The notes under the pieces are model-generated. The model was given only the letters and a program-made list of their open reading frames with translations. It did not search any database and had not been told where the DNA came from. A stretch of DNA of 29,701 bases, taken from Geosiphon pyriformis. Its lineage: Eukaryota; Glomeromycota; Glomeromycetes; Archaeosporales; Geosiphonaceae. Positions 1 through 10,400 of this stretch are shown here, one piece after another. A program made the translations under genes and the position numbers. Position 1 is the first letter of the stretch; each line of letters opens with the position of its first letter. The stretch spans positions 1 to 29,701 of the forward strand of contig JAAOMT010000617.1 in the NCBI GenBank assembly GCA_016748015.1. The letters are read 5' to 3'.

Positions 1-1008
1 ACGGACGTTCAGTATGCCCATCAGCAGGCAAACGAGGACTTTCGTATGTCAGTGTAAACCAACATACTAGCTGATGGTGCATCATTACAAGCAGACACAA
101 CATTTGCAGTGGCTCCTAAGTGGTCAGATCCAACACGTGATAGTGGTCTGTGGCAAATAGGACGACAAATATCCATACGGACGTTCAGTATGCCCATCAG
201 CAGGCAAACGAGGACTTTCGTATGTCAGTGTAAACCAACATACTAGCTGATGGTGCATCATTACAAGCAGACGCAACATTTGCAGTGGCTCCTAAGTGGT
301 CAGATCCAACACGTGATAGTGGTCTGTGGCAAATAGGACGACAAATATCCATACGGACGTTCAGTATGCCCATCAGCAGGCAAACGAGGACTTTCCTATG
401 TCAGTGTAAACCAACATACTAGCTGATGGTGCATCATTACAAGCAGACACAACATTTGCAGTGGCTCCTAAGTGGTCAGATCCAACACGTGATAGTGGTC
501 TGTGGCAAATAGGACGACAAATATCCATACGGACGTTCAGTATGCCCATCAGCAGGCAAACGAGGACTTTCGTATGTCAGTGTAAACCAACATACTAGCT
601 GATGGTGCATCATTACAAGCAGACGCAACATTTGCAGTGGCTCCTAAGTGGTCAGATCCAACACGTGATAGTGGTCTGTGGCAAATAGGACGACAAATAT
701 CCATACGGACGTTCAGTATGCCCATCAGCAGGCAAACGAGGACTTTCGTATGTCAGTGTAAACCAACATACTAGCTGATGGTGCATCATTACAAGCAGAC
801 GCAACATTTGCAGTGGCTCCTAAGTGGTCAGATCCAACACGTGATAGTGGTCTGTGGCAAATAGGACGACAAATATCCATACGGACGTTCAGTATGCCCA
901 TCAGCAGTCAAACGAGGACTTTCGTATGTCAGTGTAGACCAGCATACTAGCTGATGGTGCACCATTACAAACAGACGTAACATTTGCCATAGCTCTTAAG
1001 TGGTCGGA
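1..1008. repeat. 176-bp tandem satellite array, 5 full copies plus a diverged partial copy
   Basis: The unit starting ACGGACGTTCAGTATGCCCA recurs at 1, 177, 353, 529, 705 and 881, an exact 176-bp period. Copies 1-5 differ at only two sites that I can see: CACAAC or CGCAAC after GCAGA, and TTCG or TTCC in copy 3. The sixth copy is more diverged and loses similarity after about 1008. The unit is 46% GC with about six CpGs, against a surrounding background near 20-25% GC that is almost CpG-free. The length is not a multiple of three. The array starts at the window edge, so its full size is unknown. High internal identity with a degraded edge copy is typical of a homogenised satellite. Confidence 0.97.
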
Positions 1009-1349
1009 CGAGAAATGCCGCCTTCCAAAAAACCAGACTTTCCATAAATTTTTTTAGCGCTCTTGTTGCTATTTTCAGACGACGTTGGTTTTTTTCTAAC
1101 TGCAATATTGTTTTTATCTCGGCAACATATTGTTCGTACGATTTTTTCTTCAGTAGGGTTTTAGTTGAGACTTGATGCTCTTTCAGGTACGTGAGGTACG
1201 TGAGTAGTGATGGTTTTTCAACTTTCGTCCAATACTCTGCCATTTGAGTGAACAAGGTGAAGTAAGCTGACACTTTAAGCAGAAATAAACCTCCGCTCTA
1301 GATTACCTGCTTCTACTAAGGTCTTCCGAAAGCTCTTGTTCAACTTCAT
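965..1349 (-). CDS. possible small two-exon gene of unknown function ending inside the satellite
   Basis: An open frame of about 102 codons runs from 1273 down to 965. It is lysine- and leucine-rich and helical-looking, with MAEYWTKVEKPSLL near its start, and is richer in GC than the DNA beyond it. It lacks an ATG at its 5' end. An ATG at 1349-1347 opens 14 codons (MKLNKSFRKTLVEA) that join in phase to this frame if a GT...AG segment at 1306-1273 is removed. That intron would be only 34 nt, shorter than usual for fungi. The last 15 or so codons lie in the degraded satellite copy, so the true C-terminus may be lost. A 9-bp duplication (GTACGTGAG twice, 1187-1204) encodes LTYLTYL. I do not recognise the protein. 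It may be a gene fragment rather than a working gene. Confidence 0.3.
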
Positions 1350-2113
1350 TTTGTTTGTAACAAAAGAATGCGTTTGATTTGTTTATTTCAGTTTAGTTAA
1401 TCTTAAATATATCCAAAAATTTGGTCCAAAATTAATGACGTAAGGGTAAGATTTTCACCAGAATTTAGGTAATCTGTAAAAAAATAAGCAAAGAAAAATT
1501 ACCCAAGTATTTTTAAGATTATTAGAAAAACATTAATTTTCAATATATATTTGTTTAAAAAATATCAATAAAAAAATTTATTATTTTTAACTTATCCAAT
1601 TTAAAAATAATTTAATATTAAAATTAATAACAATAATAAAATAACTTTAATAAAATTCGATTTTTCTGATTATTTGATAAAAAGCTTTTGAATTAATAAT
1701 AAGTTAATAAAAGCCTTTTTTTTATTAATTTTTTGACCATAAAAAGAGCAAAAAAATGTTTTTTTTTTGGTTTTTTTTTGTTATCTTTTTTAATATATTT
1801 TTGTTTATTAAGCTGAATATAGTAAATATTTCTGTTATTAATATAATAAAAAAAATTTGCTATAGTGTAAAAAATATTTCTAAGTATGTTTTTAATAAAA
1901 TAAACAAAAAAACTAGAAAACTTAATATTAAAAAATTAAAAATTGAATTTTTCTATTGGTATATTAAACATAAATATAACAAAAACTTTAATTATGTGTT
2001 TTAAAATAATAAAGTTGACAGTTTTATAATAGTATTAATAAAGAATTAAATATTAAAAACATAAAAAAATAAAATATTTTATTTTAGTTTTTATAAAAAA
2101 AAATTATGTTTAA
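1350..2113. other. AT-rich spacer with no supported gene
   Basis: This stretch is A/T-rich with long homopolymer runs. The only open frame (1756-2004, plus, 82 codons) is almost entirely Phe, Ile, Lys and Asn, as chance translation of AT-rich DNA would be. I saw no recognisable repeat or transposon similarity. Confidence 0.6.
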
Positions 2114-2255
2114 TTTTTTTTTTTTTTTTTTTTTATTTGCTTAATGAATGCAGCCCAAAAACAATCTAGTACTATACATCAAAAAAATGATCTAAACTAG
2201 ATGTTAATCATGTACTTTCTATATGTGACTAATTATTCAGACCAATCAAAAACAC
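2114..2255 (-). repeat. LINE A 3' tail and poly(A)
   Basis: On the minus strand the segment runs from TTTTGATTGGTCTGAATAA through ACATCTAGTTTAGATC to AAGCAAAT and a run of 21 A. The part from GTCACATATAG onward aligns with the plus-strand sequence at 25558-25660, and the first part aligns with the end of LINE B. This is the likely recognition end for the shared retrotransposition machinery. Confidence 0.75.
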
Positions 2256-2256
2256 A

Positions 2257-4385
2257 CTATGCTGAAACAATAAAAGATGGGAATAACTCCAACCTATGAA
2301 TTTTTTCAATAATACTATTCAGATTCCTAAAATCAAAAATAAACTCACTAAGAAATAATTTAGTAGATTCAATACTACTCCTAACCTCAGCACTTAACAT
2401 CTGCCACAAAGCAATAACATACTTAACAGTATTCTCACTCAAAAGAGAAGGTTTGGCAGCCTATATATCATCATAATTCATATCACCAAAGTCAACTTCA
2501 GATCTAAAACAAGCAATGTTCTTAAACATACTAACCAAAAGATTGGTAAAATTGTTAGAAGCATATTTCATAGAAAAGAGATCTTTCTCTAATTGAACAG
2601 TCTTAACAGCATTATTATCAAGGAGATGAGATACCAAGACAACTAAAGAGCCAATAGACTCAACAATAGACTTTACCAAAGCAGCCAAATCTAAAATTTG
2701 CTTTTCTAAAGAGTCCAATCTGAACCCAACAGCAGAATCAACAACAGTCACAAAAGGGACAAAAGCCATCAAAGAAGGAAATTCAGATATAACAGGGGGA
2801 GCAAATGCCATAGCATAAGACAAAGAACTAACAAAATATGATTTGAATACCTTGGGAGCCTTAAGAAAAAAAGATGAAGCAACTTTACAGTCTATAGCCA
2901 AGTGACCTGTTTTTTGACACCAAAAACAACACCAACAATTAGGAGTCTCCTATTAGATATAGCACTTTCTAAACATACCAGTTTTGGCAACAGCAAAATC
3001 CAAATCAGCTTGGGAACCAAACGTAACTAGAGTAAAATAGAAACAATAACCAGAATCAGAAGACTGAGGAATGAAACAAGTTCAGCCACCAACCTAAGAA
3101 ATCATATTACTGATTTCAAAAACAATACAGCTAGGAGGAAGGTTGACCAACTTGGTCTTAAACTTATTATGAGACAAAATAGTCTTATTTTGATTCACCA
3201 AAAGAAGAATTCTAACACTATTCTTGCCCACCAACACCAACCAATGATTCAAAGCAGACACAGCAGAATCCAACTTTTCAAAATAAACCACCACATACTA
3301 CCAAACACCAGTAGACTTCAGCACAACATGAGCGATGCTACCAAACACACTGAGAGCTGTTTTAATGTCAGTAGCAGACACACCCAAGGGCATATCGTGC
3401 AGTGCAACAGCAGCAGAAAGAAAACCAGACTCAAAAATTACTAAAGATTTGGCAATTTTGAGGGTGGTCAAATGTACAGAGCCTGTAAGCTCAACTAAAA
3501 ATGCAGCTTCTAAAGACACTTGAGAAGCAAATCCCACACAAAACAGCTTCACATTGTCTTTTTATACTAACTTTGCACCCAAGAAACCATGTACTGACTG
3601 AAAAACAGCCTTAACATAAGCCAATTTGATCTTAAAAGTAGCACCAGGCACCAAAGTGGAGGCCACCCACCCAGCAAATCTTTAATGACTAGTAATAGTT
3701 TCCTAAGCACCACCAAAAATAGCACCAGAAACTAAAAGAGGAGATGATTCAGTTTCCATTTGATCAGTCCAGTTCTCAAGAACAGGTGATCTAACAGAAA
3801 GAGATTGCTTTGCTTCTAAAATCGACAATGATCTGCAGAAAGACACCACATTTGGCAACACAGCCAGTGGTTGATCTTGGCCTATCTTGAATGATGTGCC
3901 GGATGATGCTATGGAGATCTCATCTAAGATTTCATTAAGAACCACAAAGGAGTTCGGTGTAACAATAGCAAAGACAAGCAACTGCTCTCACTTTTCTGAA
4001 CTTTTGGTCTTTTTGACCATTTTTTTTGAAGAAGTGGTGCTAGAAACACCAGGTGTTAAATCTATAGAGAGGAAGACCAGCTTATTTACTAGTCTATTAT
4101 TAAAAACTTTTGGGCTCTTAGTTGGAGTGAAGACAACACTGGGACTAACCCAAGTGTGTCTCTTCGAGGGAACTTTAATTGGTGAAAAACCAGCCAAAGA
4201 TAAGGAAGTTGCTTCAGTGGCTACCAAAGACAGCTTATCACAATTACTGAGTAAAAAAAAGGCTTCTAAAACGTTCTGTCTAGTTGCTTCTACAACAGAG
4301 AGAGCTCTTTGATTAAAATTTTATTAGATATTTCAGGACAAATATCAGATGCAGCTTTTTTACTCTTTGCTCTAGTCGTGATCAT
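2257..4385 (-). pseudogene. LINE A ORF1: RRM plus CCHC zinc-knuckle nucleic-acid-binding protein, decayed
   Basis: LINE ORF1 proteins bind the element RNA and act as chaperones in the retrotransposition particle. A candidate ATG lies at 4385-4383 (MITTRAKSKKAASD). One early frameshift leads into a frame that stays the same from about 4312 to 2257, some 680 codons broken by stop codons. In order: a Ser/Thr/Lys-rich N-terminus (4310-3700); an RRM-like fold at about 3410-3200, with RNP2-like VALHDMPLG and RNP1-like VVVYFEKLDSA; a zinc knuckle at 2928-2887 of form CX2CX4HX4C (CFWCQKTGHLAIDC); then a helical C-terminus ending FPSFIVSA. The stops look like decayed Trp, Gln or Arg codons: TAG before YVVVYFEK inside the RRM, and TAA TAG just before ETPNCWC. 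The nucleic-acid-binding architecture is read directly; the LINE assignment is family knowledge. Confidence 0.8.
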
Positions 4386-4849
4386 AAAATTAAGGAGACA
4401 AAGAGTTTTTTTTGTTTAATTTCTAAGGTTTTATGTATTAAATATTAATTTATTAGCAATAAAAAAAATTTTTTTTAAAATAAATTAAAAGTTATTAAAA
4501 AAATTTATTATTAAATAGATAAATTTATAAAGTTTTTATTTTTTTTAAATTTAAAATAATTATTTAATCTATATTTATCTTTAAAATTAAGTTTAAGTAA
4601 AACAAAAAATTTGTTAATAAATATAAATATCATAATAAATACTAATTTAAAATACATATATAAATTTTAAATTAAATTAAAATCTATTATAACAAAAAAT
4701 TTTGCTAATTATAACATTATTATTAAGAATTTTATATTAAATATTTATTATTTTTTAGTTTTTTAATATTATTTTTTTTTATTAAGTTTATATAAACACA
4801 GTTTAACTATTACTTAAAGAAATAAAATCATAAAAAATTTTAAATTAAG
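4386..4849. other. AT-rich spacer between two LINE copies
   Basis: Nearly pure A/T with short homopolymer runs. No protein-level similarity was seen in six frames. It could include the 5' untranslated region of LINE A or decayed 3' sequence of LINE B, but nothing decides this. Confidence 0.5.
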
Positions 4850-6488
4850 CATAACTTATGCTTTTTTACATGTAATCAGTTATTCAGACCAATCAAAACA
4901 ACATTATATATTTAAATTACTTACCAATAAAACATTTTTCAAAAAACCAAAACTTAATTTAAATAGACAAGAATTTAATCCAAAACAAATATAAATACCT
5001 AATCAAACACCAAAACTGTGAATTAACTCAAAAAATCACAATAATAACAAGCCAAAAACCAAAAAAGCATCAGATTTATTATTCGACAAAAGATTATGCT
5101 TCTTATAATAAAATTTTAACTTAGTTATTAGTAACCAATTAGCAGATCTGTAACTTTTAATAAGACCACAAATCAATTTAACAAACAATTTGACTTTATA
5201 CAGAAATTAAACTATATTTTTTTTAACAAAGATATTTAATAATTCATTCTATTTTAAGATAATGTTTAATAATAATTTCTCTTTAATATTACTATTATGT
5301 ATATATAAAAACAAATAATCAGAATTTTTTATTATTTTATATTATATCTAAGCTATATTCAAATATTTCAAATTATACAGTTTTTTTTTTTAATTACAAA
5401 CAAGTAGCAATACAATATTTTTATATAATAAAACTAAAGTATTATTAACAACAAGCTAGTATAATTAAAGTGGATTTTGTTATTAGAATATCAAACACTA
5501 AAAGTTCTAATCATATCAAAACTAATATTAATATTCATATTTATAATATTATTAATATATTTGGATTTTTAACCAATGAAATTAACTGTATTAAACAAAC
5601 TCTTAACAAAGTAACAAATATTCTCAAAGACAAGTTTGTTTTTAATATTAAAAAAATAGCATAGCATTTAAAGAGGCAATATAAATCCAGAAGTAATAGC
5701 AACATTGGCATAAAAATCAGCACATTTATTCTTAACAACTCTAGAATGACTCTTGATTTTTTTTTAAACAATTAACAAACTTTTTTTTCAAAAAAACTTG
5801 GCAAATATATTTTTTTTTAATTTAGCATTTACTGTGAAAATTAGAACTGGCTATATTCTTAGTAAAACAACACATATTTAATAATGTTTAACTATCTGTA
5901 AACAAAATAATAGAGCTAAAAACAAATACACATTCTAAAACAAAAACAATAGTCTGCAATTTTACTAAAGTCAAAAACAGCAAACTATTTATTTTTATTC
6001 TAATGTCTATATTAATATACAGAAAATAAGTGGCAATATCTCTACAAGCATCTATTAATCCCAGATTTTTGACAGAACTATCTGTATAAACACTCATGCT
6101 ATTTGATTTAAAGTTTAACAAATATTTATTAATATACTTTAAATTATAAGAGTGGTCTATGGAAGCAAAATAAGAGACCAATACCTCATTATTTGTCAAA
6201 CCATTATTTTTAATAAACTTGACCAATAAACTATACCAGCTAGAAATTAAACTTCTAAGGTCTAGCCTTTTTTATTTGCAAAAATATTTTATATAATGCA
6301 TATATTATAATGATCTAAAAACTGGTTCACAAAATAATATCAAACTTTTTAAGAGATCTTATTATGTTTATATAACTATCTAAGCTAAACACATCTAAAA
6401 CTACAATGTTATTTCTAGCCCAAAAAACATTAGGAAAATTTCCACCTAAAAACAAATTGCAAAAAGTAAAAATATATATTATATCTGT
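4850..6488 (-). pseudogene. LINE B ORF2 C-terminal part: end of RT, RNase H domain and C-terminus, decayed
   Basis: ORF2 of such LINEs carries endonuclease, reverse transcriptase and RNase H. Here the minus strand begins at 6488 in the region after the RT palm (FCNLFLGGNFPNVFWARNN). It reaches an RNase H domain at about 6095 with VYTDSSVKNLG, which holds the first catalytic Asp in TDSS, then LECVFVFSSIILFTDS near 5890, and after a frame change HSRVVKNKCADFYANVA near 5750-5690 (the HX5NX2AD motif). The C-terminal region (GLIKSYRSANWLL, near 5160) continues to about 4900, followed by a 3' tail with GATTGGTCTGAATAA. Stops and frameshifts are numerous. The order and strand match the two other LINE B pieces, so this is read as their 3' part. 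The RT core is missing. Confidence 0.75.
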
Positions 6489-7418
6489 TATTACTTATAA
6501 AATATAGGAATTAAATATTAGTATATAAATTAGTCAATCAGAATAGACATAATAAAAGTGGAATTTCAAAATTTTTTTCAGAGAAATTGCAAAATTCCAG
6601 AATTATAGAATTTTTTTATAAAAAATTATAGGATTCCAGAAATTCTAGAATTTTTGGCTAAAAAATTGAGAAATTCAAGAAATCTTATATAACATAAATT
6701 ATATATATATAGTGAGAGTGTTAAAAGCAGAAAAAACAATTCTTGGAAAATTTAATAGAGTTTTATTAATGGTAAGTTTCTTTGTACAATAGTGGGATTG
6801 GAATTATTAGGTTCAAACGTTTGGGTTTTTGAACAATCGAATCTTGAATAATCAGAGTTTTAATTTAATAAGTTTTAATGAATTTATTAATAGTAATTTT
6901 TGAATGTTCAGGATTTTAATAATTAGGTTTTAAATAATCAAAGTTTTAATTTTAACAAATTTATCAAAAGTAAGTTTTAAATATTTGGGGTTTTAATAAT
7001 TGGGTCTTAAATAATTAGAGTTTGAATTTAACAATTTTTTTTTTTTTTTTTTTTTTGAGAATAATAGATAATTTTATTAATATGAGAATAATTTCACTTT
7101 AAGTTATAGTGTTTTATTTTTTAAAAGAAGGGTATTGTTTTAAATTAATAAAACTTTATTAAATTCTCTAGAAATTGTTTTTTCTGCTTTTAATACTTTT
7201 ACTATATATATATAATTTATGTTATATAAGATTTTTTAAATTTCTTAATTTTTTAGCCAGAAATCTTGGAATTTCTGAATTTTGTAATTTTTTATATTGA
7301 AATTCTGGAATTCTGAAATTCTTCTAAGAGAAATTCTGGAATTCTACTTTTTACTACATCTTATTCTGATTGGCTAATTTATGTACTAATATATAATTCC
7401 TATATTTTATAAGTAATA
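6489..7418. repeat. inverted pair of LTR ends
   Basis: Left arm 6489-6770 and right arm 7418-7144 are inverted repeats about 280 bp long. Both begin at their outer edge with TATTACTTATAAAATATAGG and share TTAGYCAATCAGAATA and ATATAACATAAATTATATAT further in. Each arm matches the first part of the Gypsy LTRs, left arm in plus and right arm in minus orientation. LTR similarity of the right arm continues inward to about 7050, where it matches 11714-12075. The 370-bp centre also holds degenerate repeats and a 22-T run (7035-7056). The dUTPase remnant begins directly at 7419. This is either a rearranged 5' LTR or a foldback derivative of the family. Confidence 0.8.
6819..7040 (+). repeat. three diverged ~80-bp tandem repeats in the centre of the inverted LTR structure
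   Basis: Three successive stretches starting near 6819, 6904 and 6981 share the series TTTGGG or TTCAGG, then TTTTAATAATTRGG, then AAATAATCAGAG and TTTAATTTAA. They are diverged, with unit lengths near 60-85 bp. They do not match the LTR parts I compared. They could be an internal or regulatory repeat, or simple-sequence expansion. Confidence 0.5.
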
Positions 7419-10400
7419 TTAGAAAAAACTGTTATCAGATTGAAATTTTATTGCACACTAGTATAAATTTGAAAATAGCACTGGAAATTTTAACAACAAC
7501 AATAGTCTAACTAGTCTCTAGATCTAGTTTAATGAATAAAAAATTTAATATCAGAGGAAAAATAATTGATACAAGATATGTAGAAAATATCATTACAATG
7601 CTACAAAATAACTCAAAAAAAAATACACAATTGAATCAAATAAAAAGATAGCACAGACAATATTTCTGTCTTTAATTAAAATAGTTCTGTTAGTATGAGT
7701 GAAAACAAAAAAAAAATTAGAGATTACAGCAAAAAAAATAAAAAAATTCAGATTTATAGATAAAATAAATATTAGTTAATATAATAGAAAAAAAAATTAT
7801 TGATAAAAAAAAATTATCTTTATCTATTAATTAATTACTATTCTATTATATAATCAATACATGTCAATTATAGAAAAAAAAAGTAAAGATTTAGTCTCAG
7901 ATTTTTGAAGCAAAAACTATTATTTGTGAATTAGGAAAAATTAGAATTACTAATCTTTACATACTAATTAAAAATTATAAACACATTAAGATACTTATAT
8001 ATAATATAATAGGAAACACTATTAAAATATTAAATAGAACTATCATTAAATACTTAAGCACTAGAGTTAAGGATCAACCACTAAACATTATTTCAGATTT
8101 TCTACAGCTTTGTGGATATGTGGATATTATATTACAAACAATATACAAATAAGAAGAATGTTATTTATTATAACCAGAACAATTAGAATAAATAAATTTG
8201 GGAAATCTAAACCCACTTTAACAAATACAGTTCAAAATATTACTTAACAATTTCATTGACATCTTTGCCAATAAAAATAAATTTGGTAGAGCCAATATTA
8301 TTTAGTATTAGATTAAAACTGAAAATACTATGCCAATTAAATAACATACATACTGAGTACCATTAGTTAATCATGAAATCATCTAACAAAAAATCAACTG
8401 AATGTTAAACAATAGATTAATTCAACTATTAATAAGTCTATAGTTGTTATCAGTAGTATTAGTTTGTAAAAAAAATGGAAAATTTTACTTTTGTATAGAT
8501 TAAAAGAAACTTAAAAGTATTACCTATAAAAACAACTATCCAACTCCATAAATTCAGAAGTTATTTGATGCTTTGAAAGAAAAAAAATAGTTCTTTACAT
8601 TAGATTTAGACATTGGTTATTGACAAGTAGCCATAAAGTTAGAAAATAAAAAGAAGACTATATTTACAACCAAAGAAAAAAATTTTGAATTTGACATTAT
8701 GTTTTTTGGCTTAATTAATGCTTTAACCATCTTTTAATGACTTATGAAAATTATATACACTAAATTATTATAGAAATTAGTAGTAGTCTACTTAGATAAT
8801 ACCAATGTGTTTTCTAAAACATTTGATAACTATTTTTACTATTTACAACAAGTGTTTGAAAGACTAAAAAGAGCTGAATTAAAGTTAAATGCTATTAAGT
8901 GTTTCTTTGACAAAACAAAACTCAAGTTTTTGGGATATGTTGTGAGCAAAAACAGCATCAAAATAAATCCAGATAAGATTAAGATAGTCAAAAACTTTCT
9001 AGTACCAACTAACTTAATAGAATTAAGAGCATTTTTGGGATTTGTAGAATACTATTGCTGTTTTATTTAAAACTTTTTTAAACTGGCTCAATTATTTTAC
9101 CAGCTTCAAGCAAAGAACATGAAATATAAATAAACTAAAACCCAACAAAAAGCTTTTGATATCTTAAGAAAAAAGCTTATTTAAGCACTAGTATTAATCT
9201 ATTCAGATTATAACAAGTCATTTATTATTATTATTAATGTATCTGGTCAAGTATTTGAAGCTGTATTGTTATAAAAAAAAGCAGATAAATAAGAACATCC
9301 AATAATATATATCAGCAAAAGTTTAAGCCCAGCTGAAAAAAACTATAGAACTTCAGCATTGGAATATTTAACTATCTATTGAACTGTTATCAAATAAAAA
9401 AAATACTTGAGCTAAAAGTTTAATATATACACTGATCACAAAAAATTGACATTAATTCAGAAGCAAAAATTTGGAGATAATTACTATGTAAGATAGAAAA
9501 TAAAATTATCACTATTCAATTATATTGTACATTATAAAAAGAACAAAAAATAGAAATACTGACAGTTTGACATAAATAAAACAAATTTAAAAACATTTTA
9601 AACTCAAAAATATAACAAAAAATGAACACACAAAAATATTAACAATTTCAACATTATATTAATACTTAACAGTTTAAGAAAAAATTATCTTAAAAAAAAC
9701 AAAACAATATAAAACAACAAGCAAAATATTTTATTACTTACCAAGATATATTATACTAAAAAAAGAAAAAATATTTAGATCAGTTATTTAAAGTGATTAC
9801 AAAGCCAGAAAAAGAAACAATACTATTTAATATGCATTTAAATCCAACAGTAAAACATTTTTATAAAGAAGCAATTATGGAAAAAACCAAAAAAAATACT
9901 ATTGACTATCTATGTATCTAGATATCATCCAATATATTCAAAATTGTGATATTTGTCAAAAAAAAGTAGAAACAAGACTCAGTAAATTACTAAGACTAAT
10001 CAAAATAGAACAACTATTTGATTAAATAAGAATTAACTTAGTTAGACTATTAACAATAACCAGCAAAGACAATTGTTATATAATAATAGCTATAGACTAT
10101 TTTACAAAATGGCCAGAAATGAAAGCAATCCAAAAAGCAGATGCAAAATTCATAGCTAAATTCGTCTATTAGAATTTGATTTATTAACATAGATGTTTAA
10201 AAAAATTATTATCAAATTAAGGAACTCATTTTGTAAACAGAATACTGACAGAATTAAGTTAAAGATTTAGAATCAAGAGACTATTATTATTATCATATCA
10301 TCTATAAACAAATGGCTTAGTCAAAAGATTTAACAGAATATTGTGTAAAGCAATAGCCAAAATTAGTCAAGAAAACCAGAACAAATGAGATTTGTTGATA

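Larger units (their letters stand above)
2114..4385 (-). mobile_element. LINE A: decayed ORF1-only non-LTR retroelement with poly(A) tail
   Basis: Read on the minus strand, this is one long ORF1-type coding region (4385 to 2257), a short 3' untranslated segment (2256-2135) and a 21-nt poly(A) run (T on the plus strand, 2134-2114). The final segment shares the motif GATTGGTCTGAATAA and following bases with the 3' end of LINE B (near 4880-4900) and with a solo tail at 25554-25660. No endonuclease, reverse transcriptase or RNase H remnant lies between the ORF1 stop and the tail. The copy is therefore either an ORF1-only non-autonomous element or a LINE that lost ORF2. The 5' boundary beyond 4385 is unclear. 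Confidence 0.75.

Noticed and set aside
1-1008. CRISPR array or coding tandem repeat
   Set aside because: The 176-bp units are contiguous with no unique spacers, the period is not a multiple of three, and the setting is eukaryotic.
1756-2004. 82-codon plus-strand frame beginning MFFFW
   Set aside because: Composition is almost only Phe/Ile/Lys/Asn, as expected from A/T runs; no family resemblance.
2114-2134. Transcription terminator
   Set aside because: The T run is the poly(A) tail of a minus-strand retroelement, not a terminator.
3887-4312. 141-codon plus-strand frame
   Set aside because: It is the antisense of LINE A ORF1, whose minus-strand reading has recognisable RRM and zinc-knuckle features.
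5470-5664. 64-codon plus-strand frame
   Set aside because: Antisense of the LINE B ORF2 C-terminus; the minus strand carries the RNase H motifs.
6489-7418. MITE-type DNA transposon
   Set aside because: Its arms match the Gypsy LTR ends along their length, and no target duplication flanks it on its own.
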